Of a DNA stretch of 64,000 nt, positions 48,320 through 61,149 are shown piece after piece. Under the pieces are notes generated by a model. That model was not told the DNA's origin. It searched no databases and was given only the letters and a program-made list of their open reading frames with translations. Positions within the stretch are counted from its first letter, which is position 1; every line of letters begins with the position of its first letter. The DNA comes from Armillaria gallica (lineage: Eukaryota; Basidiomycota; Agaricomycetes; Agaricales; Physalacriaceae): assembly GCA_037576215.1 (NCBI GenBank), contig JBANDB010000002.1, forward strand, positions 3,782,001-3,846,000, in the 5' to 3' direction. The translations under genes and the position numbers were made by a program.

Positions 48320-51300
48320 TTACCGCATCCCGCCCTCAACTGCCTTGTACACCTTCCCGTCTCTATCCCGCCGTCGACCTCGTCGCCAACTCAAGACTAT
48401 TCCAATAACTGTCGCCACCGTGTGTGCACCGTACTGCTCGAAAAGGAGAGAAACACCAATATTGACTACCACCGCTATCAATAGCACCATCCTCGCATGC
48501 GCAGGGAGTGTCATCAGTGTCAACCAGTCTGTCAAGACAGCCGGTGGAAACAGTAAGATGACCAAGTTAAACGCGGAGAGTACTCCTATAGCCAGCATCA
48601 AAAGAACTATTTGGATATTAGTAGGCGGCGCCACTCAAGGAAGAACGTTACTGACCATTCGTTGACATAGCCTTTCGGTATGGTGGGCCTATACTGAAAA
48701 CAGCAGCCACCAGAATATATTGGAAACATGACACCAAAAACAAGACAGAGTTCTCGAAATTCCTAGACTCTAGTTTGTTGCTGTCTTGCGAAGGTTCGTC
48801 CTCCCGAGGAGGTGTGTACCTATCATATATTGAGTGTTGCTTGAATGAGAAGTCTGCACACAACCTCACCATTCCTGACCGCGAACCCACACATAAGCCC
48901 AGGTTTGCACGACGCATGTGATTACAATCTGCCCAATGATGCTACTTAGGACTTTTTTGGATACGAGGCTAGCTGTTGGCCGCTTCGGATGGATACGGGG
49001 ATAAGGAAGAGTACGACCCACTGGAAAGAGACGATAAGAAGATAATAATGGCTAGGATTATCAATGGAACTATACACACTTGTGACGGCTACAGGGATTA
49101 TAATGAAGAGATCGATGTAAAGGAACTTGAGGTATCATCAGAATCAAAGCCCACATAAAAATTGGGCGCGCGTACCTGAAAGTCGCCCAAAGATGACGCG
49201 AATGAATATAACAGGGTCACTGTAGTGAACTGGATCATCGAGTACAAGGCCCTATCCCTTGTCAGCCTTTCACCATATCCCACAAAAAAGCCTCTCACAT
49301 GTATTTAAAGCAGCTGAAGCTGGTAACAAGGGAGGCCCTACCCTCTTTGATGAGCTCAATGACACAGCCGATGTCCGGAGTGCTCGCGGTGAATGGCGCA
49401 GCCACGCTGGCTTCTGCCTCTGAAAGAGATATGCCAACATCAGCCGCCTTCAAGGCAGCACAGTCGTTGGCGCCGTCTCCGCACATGAGCACAGTATACC
49501 CGAGTGCTTGCAGCCGCTCTACTACCTCATTTTTCTCGTCTGGAGACATGCGCGCAAAGATCTGTGTCTTCACCAGCATCTAAATGGACACTTTAGGCGA
49601 CTCGGTAAAAATTTCCAGACGGCCACTCACCCGCTGCAGTGTTTCAAGCGGGGCATAGTTGATCATCCACCGAAAGACATCGCCCGTCACGACGAGTGCA
49701 TAGTCATGGTAATCGAGTTCAATAGCTTCAACGGTATGATGAGCAGGTGGAACTAGGGGTTTCAAACTATACGAATCGAGCATCCAGGAAGGGTCATCCG
49801 TGCACGGCCATACCAGTCTGGATTCGGGGGTCAATGTGTTCCCTACACGCTTCACATGAGTCCTACTAAAGGAAAGGTTGACAGAATAACTACCTCGAGC
49901 GAACACAGGGTAAAAGATATGAGCAGCCTGATTGATCAGACCGCATTCTCTTGCTACACTCGCCGCAGTCAGTGGGTTGTCTCCAGTGATCATGCGACAC
50001 GCAAGGTGCGCGGAGCGCAAGGCATGGATTGCAGGACCAGTTCCAGGCTTAATTTTATTCTCAAATATGACCAAGCCAAGGAAGCGAAGACCGCTTTCTG
50101 CTTGCTCTCTGTAGAAAGAAAAATTGGTTCAGTAGAAATGCCGGTACTGCAGGATCATTACCGTTTCATTCTCTGGGCTTTCAGCCATGATAAACCCTCA
50201 ATGCTCTTGCCCGCTATAGCTATGACCCGGTAGCCACGTTTTGTGTAGTAAGATAGTAGATCGTCATAATCTTCCGGAACTAGGAAGTAGTGTTACTACA
50301 ATGCAACCACTTTTTGGGAGAGAACGCACAAGAATCTTTGTCGCATATATCGCCCATGACCTCGGGTGCACCTTTGACGTATATTTCCATGCTGTTGCTC
50401 TTGAGCCTCTTCACAATAACACTCATTCGTCGAAGGCTGGAGACGAATTCAAATGTTCTGATTACTCCCAACTCCAAAAAATGAGCATGCTGATATTCAA
50501 TTTCTGTTCAGTCATATCGAACTCGTCTGAAAGCCAATTGACTGACCTTTGTAGCACCCTTTAACGCGTCTTCCAACCGAAATTGAGCACTTCCCGGGGG
50601 GCGTACAACGATCTGAACCAGAGCAGCTTGCTCCATGATTGCACCAGACTTTGATTTAATAACACCGGTACCAGAAACCCGTCCTTCTTCCAGAGTCCAT
50701 TTAGTGAATGAGAACATCTTCATGTCAAGAGGATCGCCGAGAGGTTCTCCATCTACCATCTTGAGCGAATGGCAGGTCGCGAGAGCATGCAAGAACGTGG
50801 CTTTGTCCTTCCCCAGCGGCATGTCGTGCACGTCATCGAGCAGTTCACCGAACCTTTGGTTATTGCGATCAAGAGCTCTTACACCCAGAATATCCAATCC
50901 GTCTTCGGTTAGTGTACCTGTCTTGTCAAAACAGCAGACATTGACCTTCCCACCAACGTTGACCCTACTTGGCGATATGCAATATATCCCTAGTTTTCGC
51001 AGTCTTCCAATGGCGAAACTGGTACCGATGGACAGCGTCGCAGGTAGGGCGGGTGGAACTACAACAGTAATGAGGTCCAATGCGCGTATGATAATGGTTT
51101 GCCATTTGAGCTGCATCAAGTCAGTCCAACATACGTGGTAAATGTGAGATATGGCTCCTTACTCCAATTCTGATGAACTGTACGGCACTGGCACTGAATC
51201 CCAGAGCCGCAATTCCCGCTAAAACGAATATGAAGCGAACAGAGTCACGGTAGAACTTGAATCCAATCGGTTTGGGGAAAAGCATGGAGCGGATCAGTGC

Positions 51301-53580
51301 GCCCTTTGTAGTGTTGAAACCTCGGTTATGGTTATTGACTCGATCATAGGATAACAGGCATGAGGTTCACCTGTCCTAGCGACCATGGCGAGCGCAGGTC
51401 TTCCTGGTCCTCCATCGGAACTTAGAGCACCACGAATTCTAATAACACGGGTTCCCCCATACATATAAGTCTTTGGATTCTCTGGCTGATTTTCTTTCCA
51501 ATTCAGGAGGTCCTCGTCCTTGACTGGTATTTTGCTGACTGGAACACTCTCGCCGGTAAGCATGCTCTCGTTGACGATTGCATCGCCCGACAAAAGAAAC
51601 ATATCGGCCGGGATTAATGTGAAGTCAGAACTTGAGAGGTTGACAATGTCTCCAGGTACAAGGTTGGTAGAATCTCGCTCTGTCCCTTGATAATGACATA
51701 GTTAATATGATGTCCAAGAAAAGCATAGTGATTACGTACAAACTCCATTGACCAGAGTATCCATCTTGCACGATAGCCGGGACATTTCTCGCATCCTTGC
51801 AATCGTCTGATATCGTTATTATCGCTTTGCTTCAGATATAGGATGGGGCAATACGATACCTTCTTGGTCTCCATAAGCGTTGTTGTTACACTTATGACGG
51901 AGATCAGGGCAATGCAAAATGCATAATAGTAATAATCATCCAACGACCAGAGAATAATACTAGCAATTTGGAAGACATAGAAGGGGTGAATCACCTTAAA
52001 AACTGAGGTTAATTTGACGTTATTACAGACGGAGGGGCAGACATACTTCTTCCACTAGCAAAGCTAAGATGGATTTGCCTTCGATGTCAATGGCGTTGGG
52101 ACCGAATAGCGAGCCACGCTGCTTGCGGACGTCATCCGGTAGACCAATCTGTATAGAGGCAACTCCATCCAAAGATGAATCCCGCCAATCCCTGTATAAA
52201 CATTCAGTAAGTTATGCCTGAGGATTATGGAGAGTAGACGACCTTACTACACCAAACAATCCTGTTCTAGGATCCAAAGCGAACCGCGAATAGCGATAAT
52301 CCAAAATAGATAATTTGCGCAACAAACCATCTTCTCCTGCGTCTGGACCGTCGGCAGTCTTCAAAGACGAATCTATTATGGATGATGGATCTAGGGGCGC
52401 TGAGAATACTGTGGAAAGAGGATAAGGGTATTTGATAGTGTGAATAGGGAAGATAGCGATATCTCTATAGGCCGACTAACACTGAATTCACATACAGAGC
52501 ACAACGACAAACGAGGAAGTAGCTTACCTCTACAACAACGAACCCGTTGTTCGCGTCAATGAATGCCTTCTCGCGTGCGCACCATCGCAGCCAAAGTGTA
52601 GGAAACCAGTGACCTAAGAGACCTAGGATGTCAAGCGAGAAGAGACATCCTATACGCCAGACCCATTGACGCCAGGGGACTGTCTCGTATCCAATTAAAC
52701 GTATAGTACTGTCTTCGTCAGGGATATGAATCGTCTGCCGACTTGGCGGACCCGGCGGTGGAGGTTGGAGTAAAGCAAAAGGTATCTCCATGTCGATTCG
52801 TGATTCACCAGCGAATATCTGGTCCGAGGCCAGAAGGGGGAGACTTTGGGACATACCAGGCGATGGCGGGTCTGAATCATAGTCCATACTTGCAGATACT
52901 GAGATATTGTCAGGCAGAGTATTCGTAATGGACTCAGATTCGTCGTCTGAGTCTTCCTCCCCTGAAGAATATCCCCAGCGCTCTTCTTCATCATCTTCGG
53001 TGTCCACGGCGTAGTCGGAGCCTGCATCCGATTGCCTGCTGCGACGCGAACGTCTGCTTATGGAACGAGAAGACCTTTGGGAGAGAGATGGACGTCGCAG
53101 GTGATCTGGTGACGAAGTCCGGCCAAAGAGGTTCGCGATATTTTCAAAGACGCTCGGCTTAGGAGCAGGAGAAACCGCTCTCGTTCGACGACCCTCCCAC
53201 GATAGCGTGCTATGATTGCCTTCGTCGGACACATCCTCTATGCTCTGTCGCGATACCTCGCTATCTCTTCGTGATACCTTCTGCCGGCCCGAGACTCGTG
53301 AGTCCTGGCTGAGTCGACGACTGCGAGAGTGTCCTTCGCTGCTACGCCTGCCATGCTCTATAAGGGACATCCTTGACACGCTGCTTGGGTTGACAAAGTC
53401 GCTGTGACCAGGACCAGAGAATATAGCACCTTCACCATCTTCGCCGTATATGGCACTGTGCTGGGAATCACGGCGGGCACGCCTGCTGCTGGTGGCTGCT
53501 TCCTCGATATCGACGGTGGATGCTCCCTCGGTATAGTCGTGAGAGGAAGTGGTCTTTGAAGACCCCGCAACAGGCGCCAT
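48320..53580 (-). CDS. P5B-type cation-transporting ATPase (ATP13A2/YPK9-like)
   Basis: Signature motifs in order: the TGESVPV dephosphorylation loop ([17 protein letters not shown]), membrane motif [16 protein letters not shown] (PPALP marks P5B rather than P5A), phosphorylation site [41 protein letters not shown] and hinge [20 protein letters not shown]. It ends VEGGMR. P5B ATPases of vacuole or endolysosome export polyamines and affect metal tolerance. The first ATG (53580) gives [13 protein letters not shown] and about 220 residues of Ser/Arg/Asp-rich disordered sequence before the first hydrophobic segment, longer than in yeast Ypk9. Many introns interrupt the catalytic part but none the N-terminal exon. 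Confidence 0.94.
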
Positions 53581-53720
53581 TTCATAAAAGGTGTTGGAGA
53601 GCAGGATGGATGGAAGTGATCGGAGTTCCAATCGGTCTACAGTGTTATTTACAAATTACTATAGCTCAACAGAGTCGCTGGCTAGTACAATTGGCAAACT
53701 AATTACAAGCAAATACCAAA

Positions 53721-56589
53721 TTATGAACTACTAGATGACCGCCCGTCCGCGTCAACATCCATGGCCGCACCAACCTGAGGTGCTTTCGATTTCGTATTAT
53801 ACTCTTCGTCTATTTCTCTCAGCAGCCGTAGGAGTCGCTTTATGGGCTTTGCATTGTATGGTGGGTCAGTCTCGTCATCAATCATTTTCTTCACGGCCGG
53901 ACTTTGAAGGCGGCTACCCCCAGGTCCGTAAAGCTCTAATAATTTTAGAGTCTCTGTACAATCCGACGCCCACTTCTCAGGTAATGGTTCAGAAGTCATT
54001 TGCAAAGCAGTGATGATATGTTTCTGAGCGAATTCATTAGCTTCCAGCAAGATTAGTGGGCTTTGCACATACCCTCTCAATCTTATATTGGTGCTTCATG
54101 TTCTTGAAAGGTACCCGCTTACCTTCATACCTGTCGAATAGCCGTTGCACAAATTGGTACTGTTTCAAAACATTGGCAACAGTTTGGGGTAAGGAGCGCC
54201 ACTTGAACATCTCCGTCCAGTCCCTGTCGTCCTGCAACAAAGGATCTATCCTCTTGCAGATCTTATTGAACACATCTGCTGCTTCATCATCACTGTCGGG
54301 CGACTCGTAATCCCATTCACGTCCGAATTTATCAATTGGCGGCGCAAAAACCGGATCTTTCTGGGTTGTTGGGAGGCTCTTCGTCTTTTTTGGAGGAGGA
54401 TTTCCGACTGAAGGGTGGTAACTGTTGGGTCCAAATGGAGGCGGATGGCCGAAAGACGGGTGATAGCTGTTAGGACCGTAGGGTGACGGTGCGGGAGGAC
54501 GAGATGCTCTCTGATCGGGCGAAATGGGACGTGGCGGTGGATAAGATGATGCACTACGAGGTGACATTGGAGGGTATGATGATCTTGGAGATGGGGGAGA
54601 GGGAGGGTATGTTGGCCCATGGGAAGGCGAAGGTGGTGGAGGGTATGACGATCTGTGAGGTGGCGACATCGAAGGTGGCGGTGGTTGTGGATGTCTGTAA
54701 TCGTAGCCGTAGTCACCAGAAGGAGAGTGACGTCGTTTCTTCGAGTATTCTGATCTTCTGCTGTATTCTCCAGTAGGACTACTGTAGGAATGAGAAGACG
54801 AAGAAGGCACTGGGTAACGATGCTGGGCCCGGTCGTAATCATACCGGTGCTCATAATCCCGTCGATGGTCATAAGAACGTCGCTGTAGCTCTTGTTCCCT
54901 TCGTTGAGCAATTTCATGCTCTCTCCGCTGAACTAGTTCGTGTTCTCTTTGCTGGACAAGATCAGGTTGTCGCTGCGCCTGCTCAGGATCGGGAGACGGG
55001 CTCCTCAGATCTCGAGGTATTAAAGGCTTCCCTGGTATTTCTCCAGGCGTTGGGCCCTAGAGGATGTAAGCAGCATGCGGTGCAATGCAAGGAACGCAAA
55101 CCTTTTCAACGACGATGTCTATAGTTCGTTGGCTCGTTATGCTCAGATTAGATGACATCGCCTCATCGACATTATCCGCAGACACACGTAAGAAGAACTG
55201 TCGGTATCTTCCACGCAAGGTATACACCTTGGCAGGACCTATAGTACAGGCCATCAGATAATAAATCGCAGCTAGAAACTGTTGGATCAAATACCATCGA
55301 TTCTGGATGGGCCCGACTGGAGTTTGTCGCACTACGAACGACAACAATGAATAAAGCTTCATAACAATTTAGTGCGACATACAATGTCCTTTGCATCAGC
55401 CCAAAAGCCATCCTCTGGAGTATCAGCCATTTTCAAGGGTACCTTTACTTCAGCGAGCTGACGATCAACAAACCCACTCCGGACATCCGAGATCAGAAGT
55501 GTGACCATACGAGGCAAATTTCGAGGAGCCTTTGAAGGGAGGTCTGTTACATACATCTTGTTATGGATCAGACGAAGACGTGTGACAATCGAAACAAACC
55601 GGTGCTGGTAGAAGCCTCAGCAGCTGCCCTCTGTGAGTTTCCATTGTGCTGTGCGTGAAGGGGAGAAGTTGCAGGGGCGGAAGCAAGTGTAGCGTCGCTG
55701 TCGGCTGGAGAACCTCGCTGAGTATTTAAGAACTGACCAAAACCTAATGGGTCTTTGTCATAGTCTCTTCGGTAATGGGGTCTCGATGTACCAGAGAGGG
55801 ATGCTCGGGGGGCTGTCGAAATCGGAGGCACAGGAGCTGAATTGAAATTCGGTAACGTCGAGTTCGCTGGTGAGGCAGCGTTTCGGGTGGACGAAGTCGA
55901 TGTCGAAGCCGTTGGAGTGCTGACCGTCTGGCAGGCCAACGAAGTTGGTGATTTGGAAGTTGACCCTGTGCTTCCTCCTGGACTGGATTGTGTATTAGGG
56001 GATGCATGGACATTAGCGCTTGATGCCGAATTGTTTTCTTTATAAGGAACAGCACGATAGATGGACGAATAAGGGCCATTTCCCTGCTGCATTGGTGGTG
56101 CGGTTGACGCGGTAGGATCATATGATTTGATTCGAAAACGTCCGACCTGGTCAGGGAAGCTGTCGCTGTGCTTAGTCTTCTTGCTTCGCGCCTTACGTTT
56201 AGGCGCCTCTGGCTGAGTGACCTCTTGGCCCGGAAGAAATGATGTAGCAGGACGTGGTGCTTCCGCAGGTTCGTATGTGTTGATATTGGCAGGTGTGATC
56301 GTGGTAAATGCGACTGCCTGCCTAATTATCGGCCTTTCAGGAGGAGGAGGGGTATCATCGTCAGGAAGCGGGGGAATCTCCAAGTCGCCATCATCAGAGT
56401 TCGGACTGAAGGATCGTTTTTGAGTCTGCCATAGGGTAAGAAGCCATCGTGATAATAGACCAAGGCATGCTCACGGGTCGTGGCGATGATTCTCGGCTGC
56501 TTCTGGAGGATATTGGGTGAGTATTCCAGACAGCATAAAGCAGACAGCTTACGATGAATCATCCTCTCTACGACGGCCGAATCCAACAT
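53721..56589 (-). CDS. Large Pro/Ser-rich protein of unknown function
   Basis: I do not recognise a family. The minus-strand exons give, in order, a short N-terminal domain (LCCLEYSPNILQKQ), an acidic Pro-rich stretch (LPDDDTPPPPERPI), a Ser/Thr-rich linker, an ordered segment around MYVTDLPSKAPRNLPRMVTL with YTLRGRYRQFFLRVSADN, an Arg/Glu-rich heptad stretch, a Tyr/Pro-rich low-complexity region and a helical C-terminus (VFNKICKRIDPLLQDDRDW; PIKRLLRLLREIDEEYN), ending RSSSSS. The first exon junction near 56.45 kb is unresolved. A chromatin or RNA-binding scaffold role is possible but not shown. Confidence 0.6.
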
Positions 56590-56839
56590 CGTTGATGTTG
56601 CCAGTCCTGGTCATGGCTCCTCACAGCCGTACAGTGACAGATGAGCGTTACGGATGAAGAAGGTCGAATCAGTCGAATCAGGGTCACTTAGCTCCGGCAG
56701 CCCTGCCGTTTTGGCACGTGGACGCGATTAGACGCGCACTGAACCGTAACGCGCCAATTATCACCAATTCAAAAGATCGCAATTTAGGAATAAATATCAA
56801 AAGAGAGTACACGTTACAGAAATATTTTTACGACAACCT

Positions 56840-58028
56840 CTAAACAGCTCCAGTACCATATACTTGCTTTGCAGTGCCGAAAAATACGGCGTCGACAGCT
56901 TCTTGCTCAACACCCAACTCGGCCAACGACTCACGGGAAATAGCATACCAATCTCCGGCACCAGTCAAGCCTTTTCCACTAGTCAAGGAAGAACCAAAGA
57001 TGATGCGTTGATACCCAAAGGCCTCCATAACCGGACCAACTAATCACGAGCTTCAGCTTTGCCTAAGCATTGCAAGAAAAAGAACGACATACGATACATC
57101 TTGATTCTGCGTTTCCATTCCTTCTTCATCTTGGAGTCATTCGGTTCTTGCGGCGACAGAGCGGACGGGGTAGCAGGTATATGGCTGTCCCAGACTGGAG
57201 GTAAGTACTTGATGAAGACCTGGGGGATGAGCGACAAAGCTGCAACCCTGGCTTGGAAGGCCTTATATGTAGGATGGTTCATCAACTTCACAATTGGAAG
57301 ATCGAGACCGTCTGGGGGCGGAAGTAGGTTTGCTGTCCACGGGTTAGAATGAAGCTATGAACAGAGAAATATAATACATACAGAGAATAATAGGTGGTAC
57401 CTCGGACAAGCCATTGATTGCTTTAGAGAGCAAGTCCTCCAAGTTCTCGAAAAGAGCGTCGTTGAGAGGCGTCTCTATAGCGATATCAACAGGCTTTCCT
57501 TGTTGCAGAGCCCATTTTAGACTCTCGACGCCGTTGATCGTAGGTCCAGTGAAGCCAGTATGAAGCGATACAGGGTGTGCAAATTGGGGAAGCGAATGCT
57601 CTGCAGAGTCTAGGCTGAAAGGAAAGGCAACAGCGACGATGGATGCCACTGATTTGGCAGATTCAAAGCTGGATTGAATGATAAGACTGGGTGCAATGAA
57701 AGGAGCAGAAGACGTACATTTCGACAGCATTTTGAGCCTGACTCGGGGAAAGAGACAATACAATGCCACTTGTTCGGCCGCCTAGAACGTCTCCTGCTTC
57801 AAACTTCCACTTGCTCAAATCAGCCGGGCCATTGGTGACGGCGACTGCTGCATCTATGACGCTTTCTGGATGTACCGTACTTGGACTGGGAGGCAGAGGA
57901 AACTTGTCGGATGTGCCGGAGTTTGGTGGGGTGAAAGCTGATAGCGGGAGCCTCGGTAGGTTTTTGGGGCCTTTGCGACGGAGACCGACGCCAGGAGAAG
58001 GTGGCATAGGTGGTAAGGCAGTGGCCAT
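56840..58028 (-). CDS. Amidohydrolase-like TIM-barrel protein (putative)
   Basis: The C-terminal part, GYQRIIFGSSLTSG, GDWYAISRESLAELGVEQEA and AVFFGTAKQVYG, matches the end of metal-dependent amidohydrolase-2 proteins. A middle exon has VNWALQQ-like barrel helices (SLKWALQQGKPVDIAIETPL). The N-terminus from the first ATG (MATALPPMPPSPGVGLRRKG) is Pro-rich and lacks the HxH metal motif expected at the end of strand 1, so catalysis is doubtful. Three introns are inferred. An alternative is a basidiomycete-specific protein that only borrows the fold. Confidence 0.6.
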
Positions 58029-59124
58029 GGCGAACTGGAAGGCAAGGAAACTGGAAGGGTAGTGGTCAACGTTCAACCTTGATGTAGCTGCTTTCAACGG
58101 TTGCTGCTGATCGATACCATCACTGCCTCCATCTTATTTTTGTCTCGTCGAACAAAGGCATTGGAAGATAGTCATCTCATTGTCGGTGACATCGCGACTT
58201 CGACATACAGACGTAGAATGTCGACCTTATATCTCCAGGTACTCAAGAGAAACTGATTTATTGTATTTCCGCCGACTAGAATCCGACCATCGTTTCAGCT
58301 TGACTCAGTTCATGTTCATCATCCAATATACGATTGCAACGATCACGCTGCAGATGCTCAAAAGTTCAACACCGCATGCAAGTCTTAGCGCAATGTGCTG
58401 GAAATCTGTAGGTGGATCTTTGATGGTTCCACGATCGCTGATTACAATCTACTATTCACCTTAGATTTTACTGTGTCCCCATCGCATATATGTCTTCTGG
58501 AGCGGGCTGTCTGGCGACCTAGTCCTAGGATTGGACGCCCACCAGCATGTTAACGACGCTAAACGTTAGCCGGATGGTATAACATTTTCCCGCCAACCCA
58601 TCACTGCACACGGTGTCGTTGCTAGTAATATATGTCCGCCGTTACTAAATTTCGCGGGTATCTCAGGTCCCAGCTGTATCCAGTCGACCGGAGATTCATC
58701 AAACATATCACCATTGTTTTTGGCAATTTTTGACAACGCGACCGTCCTTGATCTTTGTCTGGTGCTTGTAGAACCATCCTACTTCGCGTGGACTTGCAGA
58801 CTAGGGACAAAAAACGGCTGCAGTTTGAATATTTAGCATATGCACCTACACCCCATGACGAGTACCTTGCTAGGTAGAACGCAACCAGTACGTTCACAAC
58901 AAGCCCTGGTACTTCTGTTCTGATTTATCAAATACCAGTCCATCAACCTATCAGTTGATCCAAAATGCCGGTGTCGACTCCATCTGCTGAGGTTCAATTA
59001 CTATGCGTTTCATCGTGCAATAGAGAATGGGAAGAAGAAGACAGTGTTGTGCCGGTATCCGGATGATAGACGGATGCGGCCCATCTTCGAGTCCAATCAC
59101 TCTGCTGAGCAATGAACGTTCACA
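58029..59124. other. Intergenic stretch, nothing recognised
   Basis: About 1.1 kb. Open frames at 58180-58464 (plus) and 58622-58897 (minus) have no conserved motif. No RNA genes or repeats were recognised. Confidence 0.4.
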
Positions 59125-60060
59125 TCAGTCGCGATGTACTTTGACCTTGATGTATAAACGTACCCTTCCATCCGTCTCTTCTGCCAAGAACTTATCAAAC
59201 GCCTCAAACGCATTCCTGCGTTCTTCGTTGCGCCCTTGTTCACGGCCTTCGTGCAGACCTTCACGTCTACCTATTCGAATACCCTCTTTCATTCCCGAAG
59301 CCTTCCCTTCCTTGATGCCCTCTGCATATCCAGCCTTCCAAAGTTTGTCTTTCTCTTTACCCAGCCTTTTCATCATACCGATCTTCACTCCTTCCTCCCA
59401 GCCTTTTTTCTTTGCTTCAAGGCTGTTCAGCGCTGCTTGCGATTCGCGCGCCTCAGATCTAGCCTTCACAGCAGAGCGCTCGGCCTCAGCGCACCGTTTC
59501 TCCAATTGAGCAGCGTCCGCCTGAAGGCGTTTCAGAGCAGACTCGGTGTTTTCTGATCGCAACTTGTACCTTGCAGCGTTATGTTCCGACTCTATTGCAC
59601 TCGTATCCGCTTCGCTTCGACCCTTTTCTGCTGAGGCGGCCTTGGTAAACCATTCTTTGACCAGCACCTCGGCATATTCGGCCCGAGCTATCGCTTCGTC
59701 TGCCCGGCGGGTCTCGTGCTCTAGACGATCAGTTGTAGCCTGAAGAATGGACTCCAGATGCGCAGTTATACGTTCCCGGTCACCGTGGCCGACAGCGCGT
59801 GAATCCATACCCGAGGGATGTTTACGATGGCCCTTTGGGGTTTTGTTGTGTACAGGGGAAGAGGGTGGTGACCTGAGGCTGTCGCGCCCCAGAAACCGAA
59901 TCAGGACTGAAGGGGAATTATTAACATCCCGAATTAGGTCAATAATTCCTTCTGTGGGAAGGCTAAGTCGCCATGTCATTGTCAGGTGCTTCACATGTCT
60001 GGTGTATGATAACTTGCACTCACTCCCTTTTGTCGTAGCTCGGAAACTGCACTGAGGCAT
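59125..60060 (-). CDS. Coiled-coil protein with G-x-x-x-G repeats
   Basis: A single uninterrupted frame of 311 codons from the ATG at 60060, unusual in this intron-rich window. After about 100 residues of disordered sequence a long heptad coiled coil begins (ESILQATTDRLEHETRRADE; LKRLQADAAQLEKRCAEAER). The last quarter has regular Gly-x-x-x-Gly steps (GYAEGIKEGKASGMKEGIRI, GRREGLHEGREQGRNEER), as in Yae1-type deca-GX3 motifs. The end is LYIKVKVHRD. Function is not known. Confidence 0.75.
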   Translation of the reverse strand: MPQCSFRATTKGSECKLSYTRHVKHLTMTWRLSLPTEGIIDLIRDVNNSPSVLIRFLGRDSLRSPPSSPVHNKTPKGHRKHPSGMDSRAVGHGDRERITAHLESILQATTDRLEHETRRADEAIARAEYAEVLVKEWFTKAASAEKGRSEADTSAIESEHNAARYKLRSENTESALKRLQADAAQLEKRCAEAERSAVKARSEARESQAALNSLEAKKKGWEEGVKIGMMKRLGKEKDKLWKAGYAEGIKEGKASGMKEGIRIGRREGLHEGREQGRNEERRNAFEAFDKFLAEETDGRVRLYIKVKVHRD

Positions 60061-61053
60061 ATCTCTGCGGGTCCGCGAGCTCAGTTGGCATGACTGTCAC
60101 AAGACGAGAGCAGTGGGTCTGCCCTCAACTCTTCACTGCCAGAAAGCAGGACATGCAAATAACACGTGTGCGAGGGCTGCTCTGCTACGGGAAGACCTTC
60201 TAGTTTGCCTTCGTACAAGCACTAAATTCACACCGAATACGTTTCTTGTCCCGTGGGAGCCTGCAATGAAACTTAGTTCAGTTTCGAGCTGCGGCAAGGC
60301 TCCGGTTCCGGGAGGAGTCGCGGTACCTGGTCGATAAATGGACAAACCCGAGGTGCGCATTTCCTAGTATCGATCTTGTCGGGCCGCGGTGTACTGCCCT
60401 TTGGGAACCTACAATTCTGGAAGGAAATGCATGGATCAAGGGATGCAAAATTTCACGGCAAATCCGATGTTTTAACAACGTCCAGACTTTCGTCGAAGAC
60501 GGGTCGCCAAAAATCTAAGCGTGTGCGAACCCAAATTGAAAATAGCAAAGATGCTCCGATAGCGACCTAGACACTAGCAGGATCTGCGTCTTCATTCATT
60601 TGAGCTCCGTGATACAATGGATGGAACTCGCAACTACAGACGGACATATCGTAAGTCGGCGCAACCTTCACTAAAGTTGTAACTGATAGGGTATACAGAA
60701 CTCGGGAATCATTGTAATTCTAATCCACGAGACCATATACAGTTGTGATACGCGTGTATTTCCCCAGGTCCAGAATCATCTCAGTCAGATATCACAGGGA
60801 AATCCGCCATTGGAAGTGCTGTTAATTAATCAGATAGCCATTCTTGGCGATGCAACTCAACTTCCCCACATGATCGCAAAATACCAAGTATATCTTTCGC
60901 AGATAATTCCGACGTGTGATACTGACTCGTGGCCGTTCACTGTAGCGCTGGATCAGTTCGTCTCTGATGCATACCAACTTGCACACATGCTTCAGTTTGC
61001 TGTGACACTACCGGATAATCTGTTCACAGCTGTGATATGGCACATTGCGGCGG
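60061..61053. other. Intergenic stretch upstream of the lipase
   Basis: About 1 kb. Frames at 60376-60570 and 60810-61082 are not protein-like. Nothing recognised except the promoter of the next gene. Confidence 0.4.
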
Positions 61054-61062
61054 TATATATAA
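61054..61062 (+). promoter_or_regulatory. TATA box of the lipase gene
   Basis: TATATATAA lies about 90 bp upstream of the lipase start codon and is followed by a C/T-rich leader. Confidence 0.55.
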
Positions 61063-61149
61063 TGCAGGGCCTCACTGTATAGCAGCACAACAAAGCGCAC
61101 TTTGCTTTGGACGTCTGTTCTCCATCCCCTCCTCTGCATTGGTACCAAG

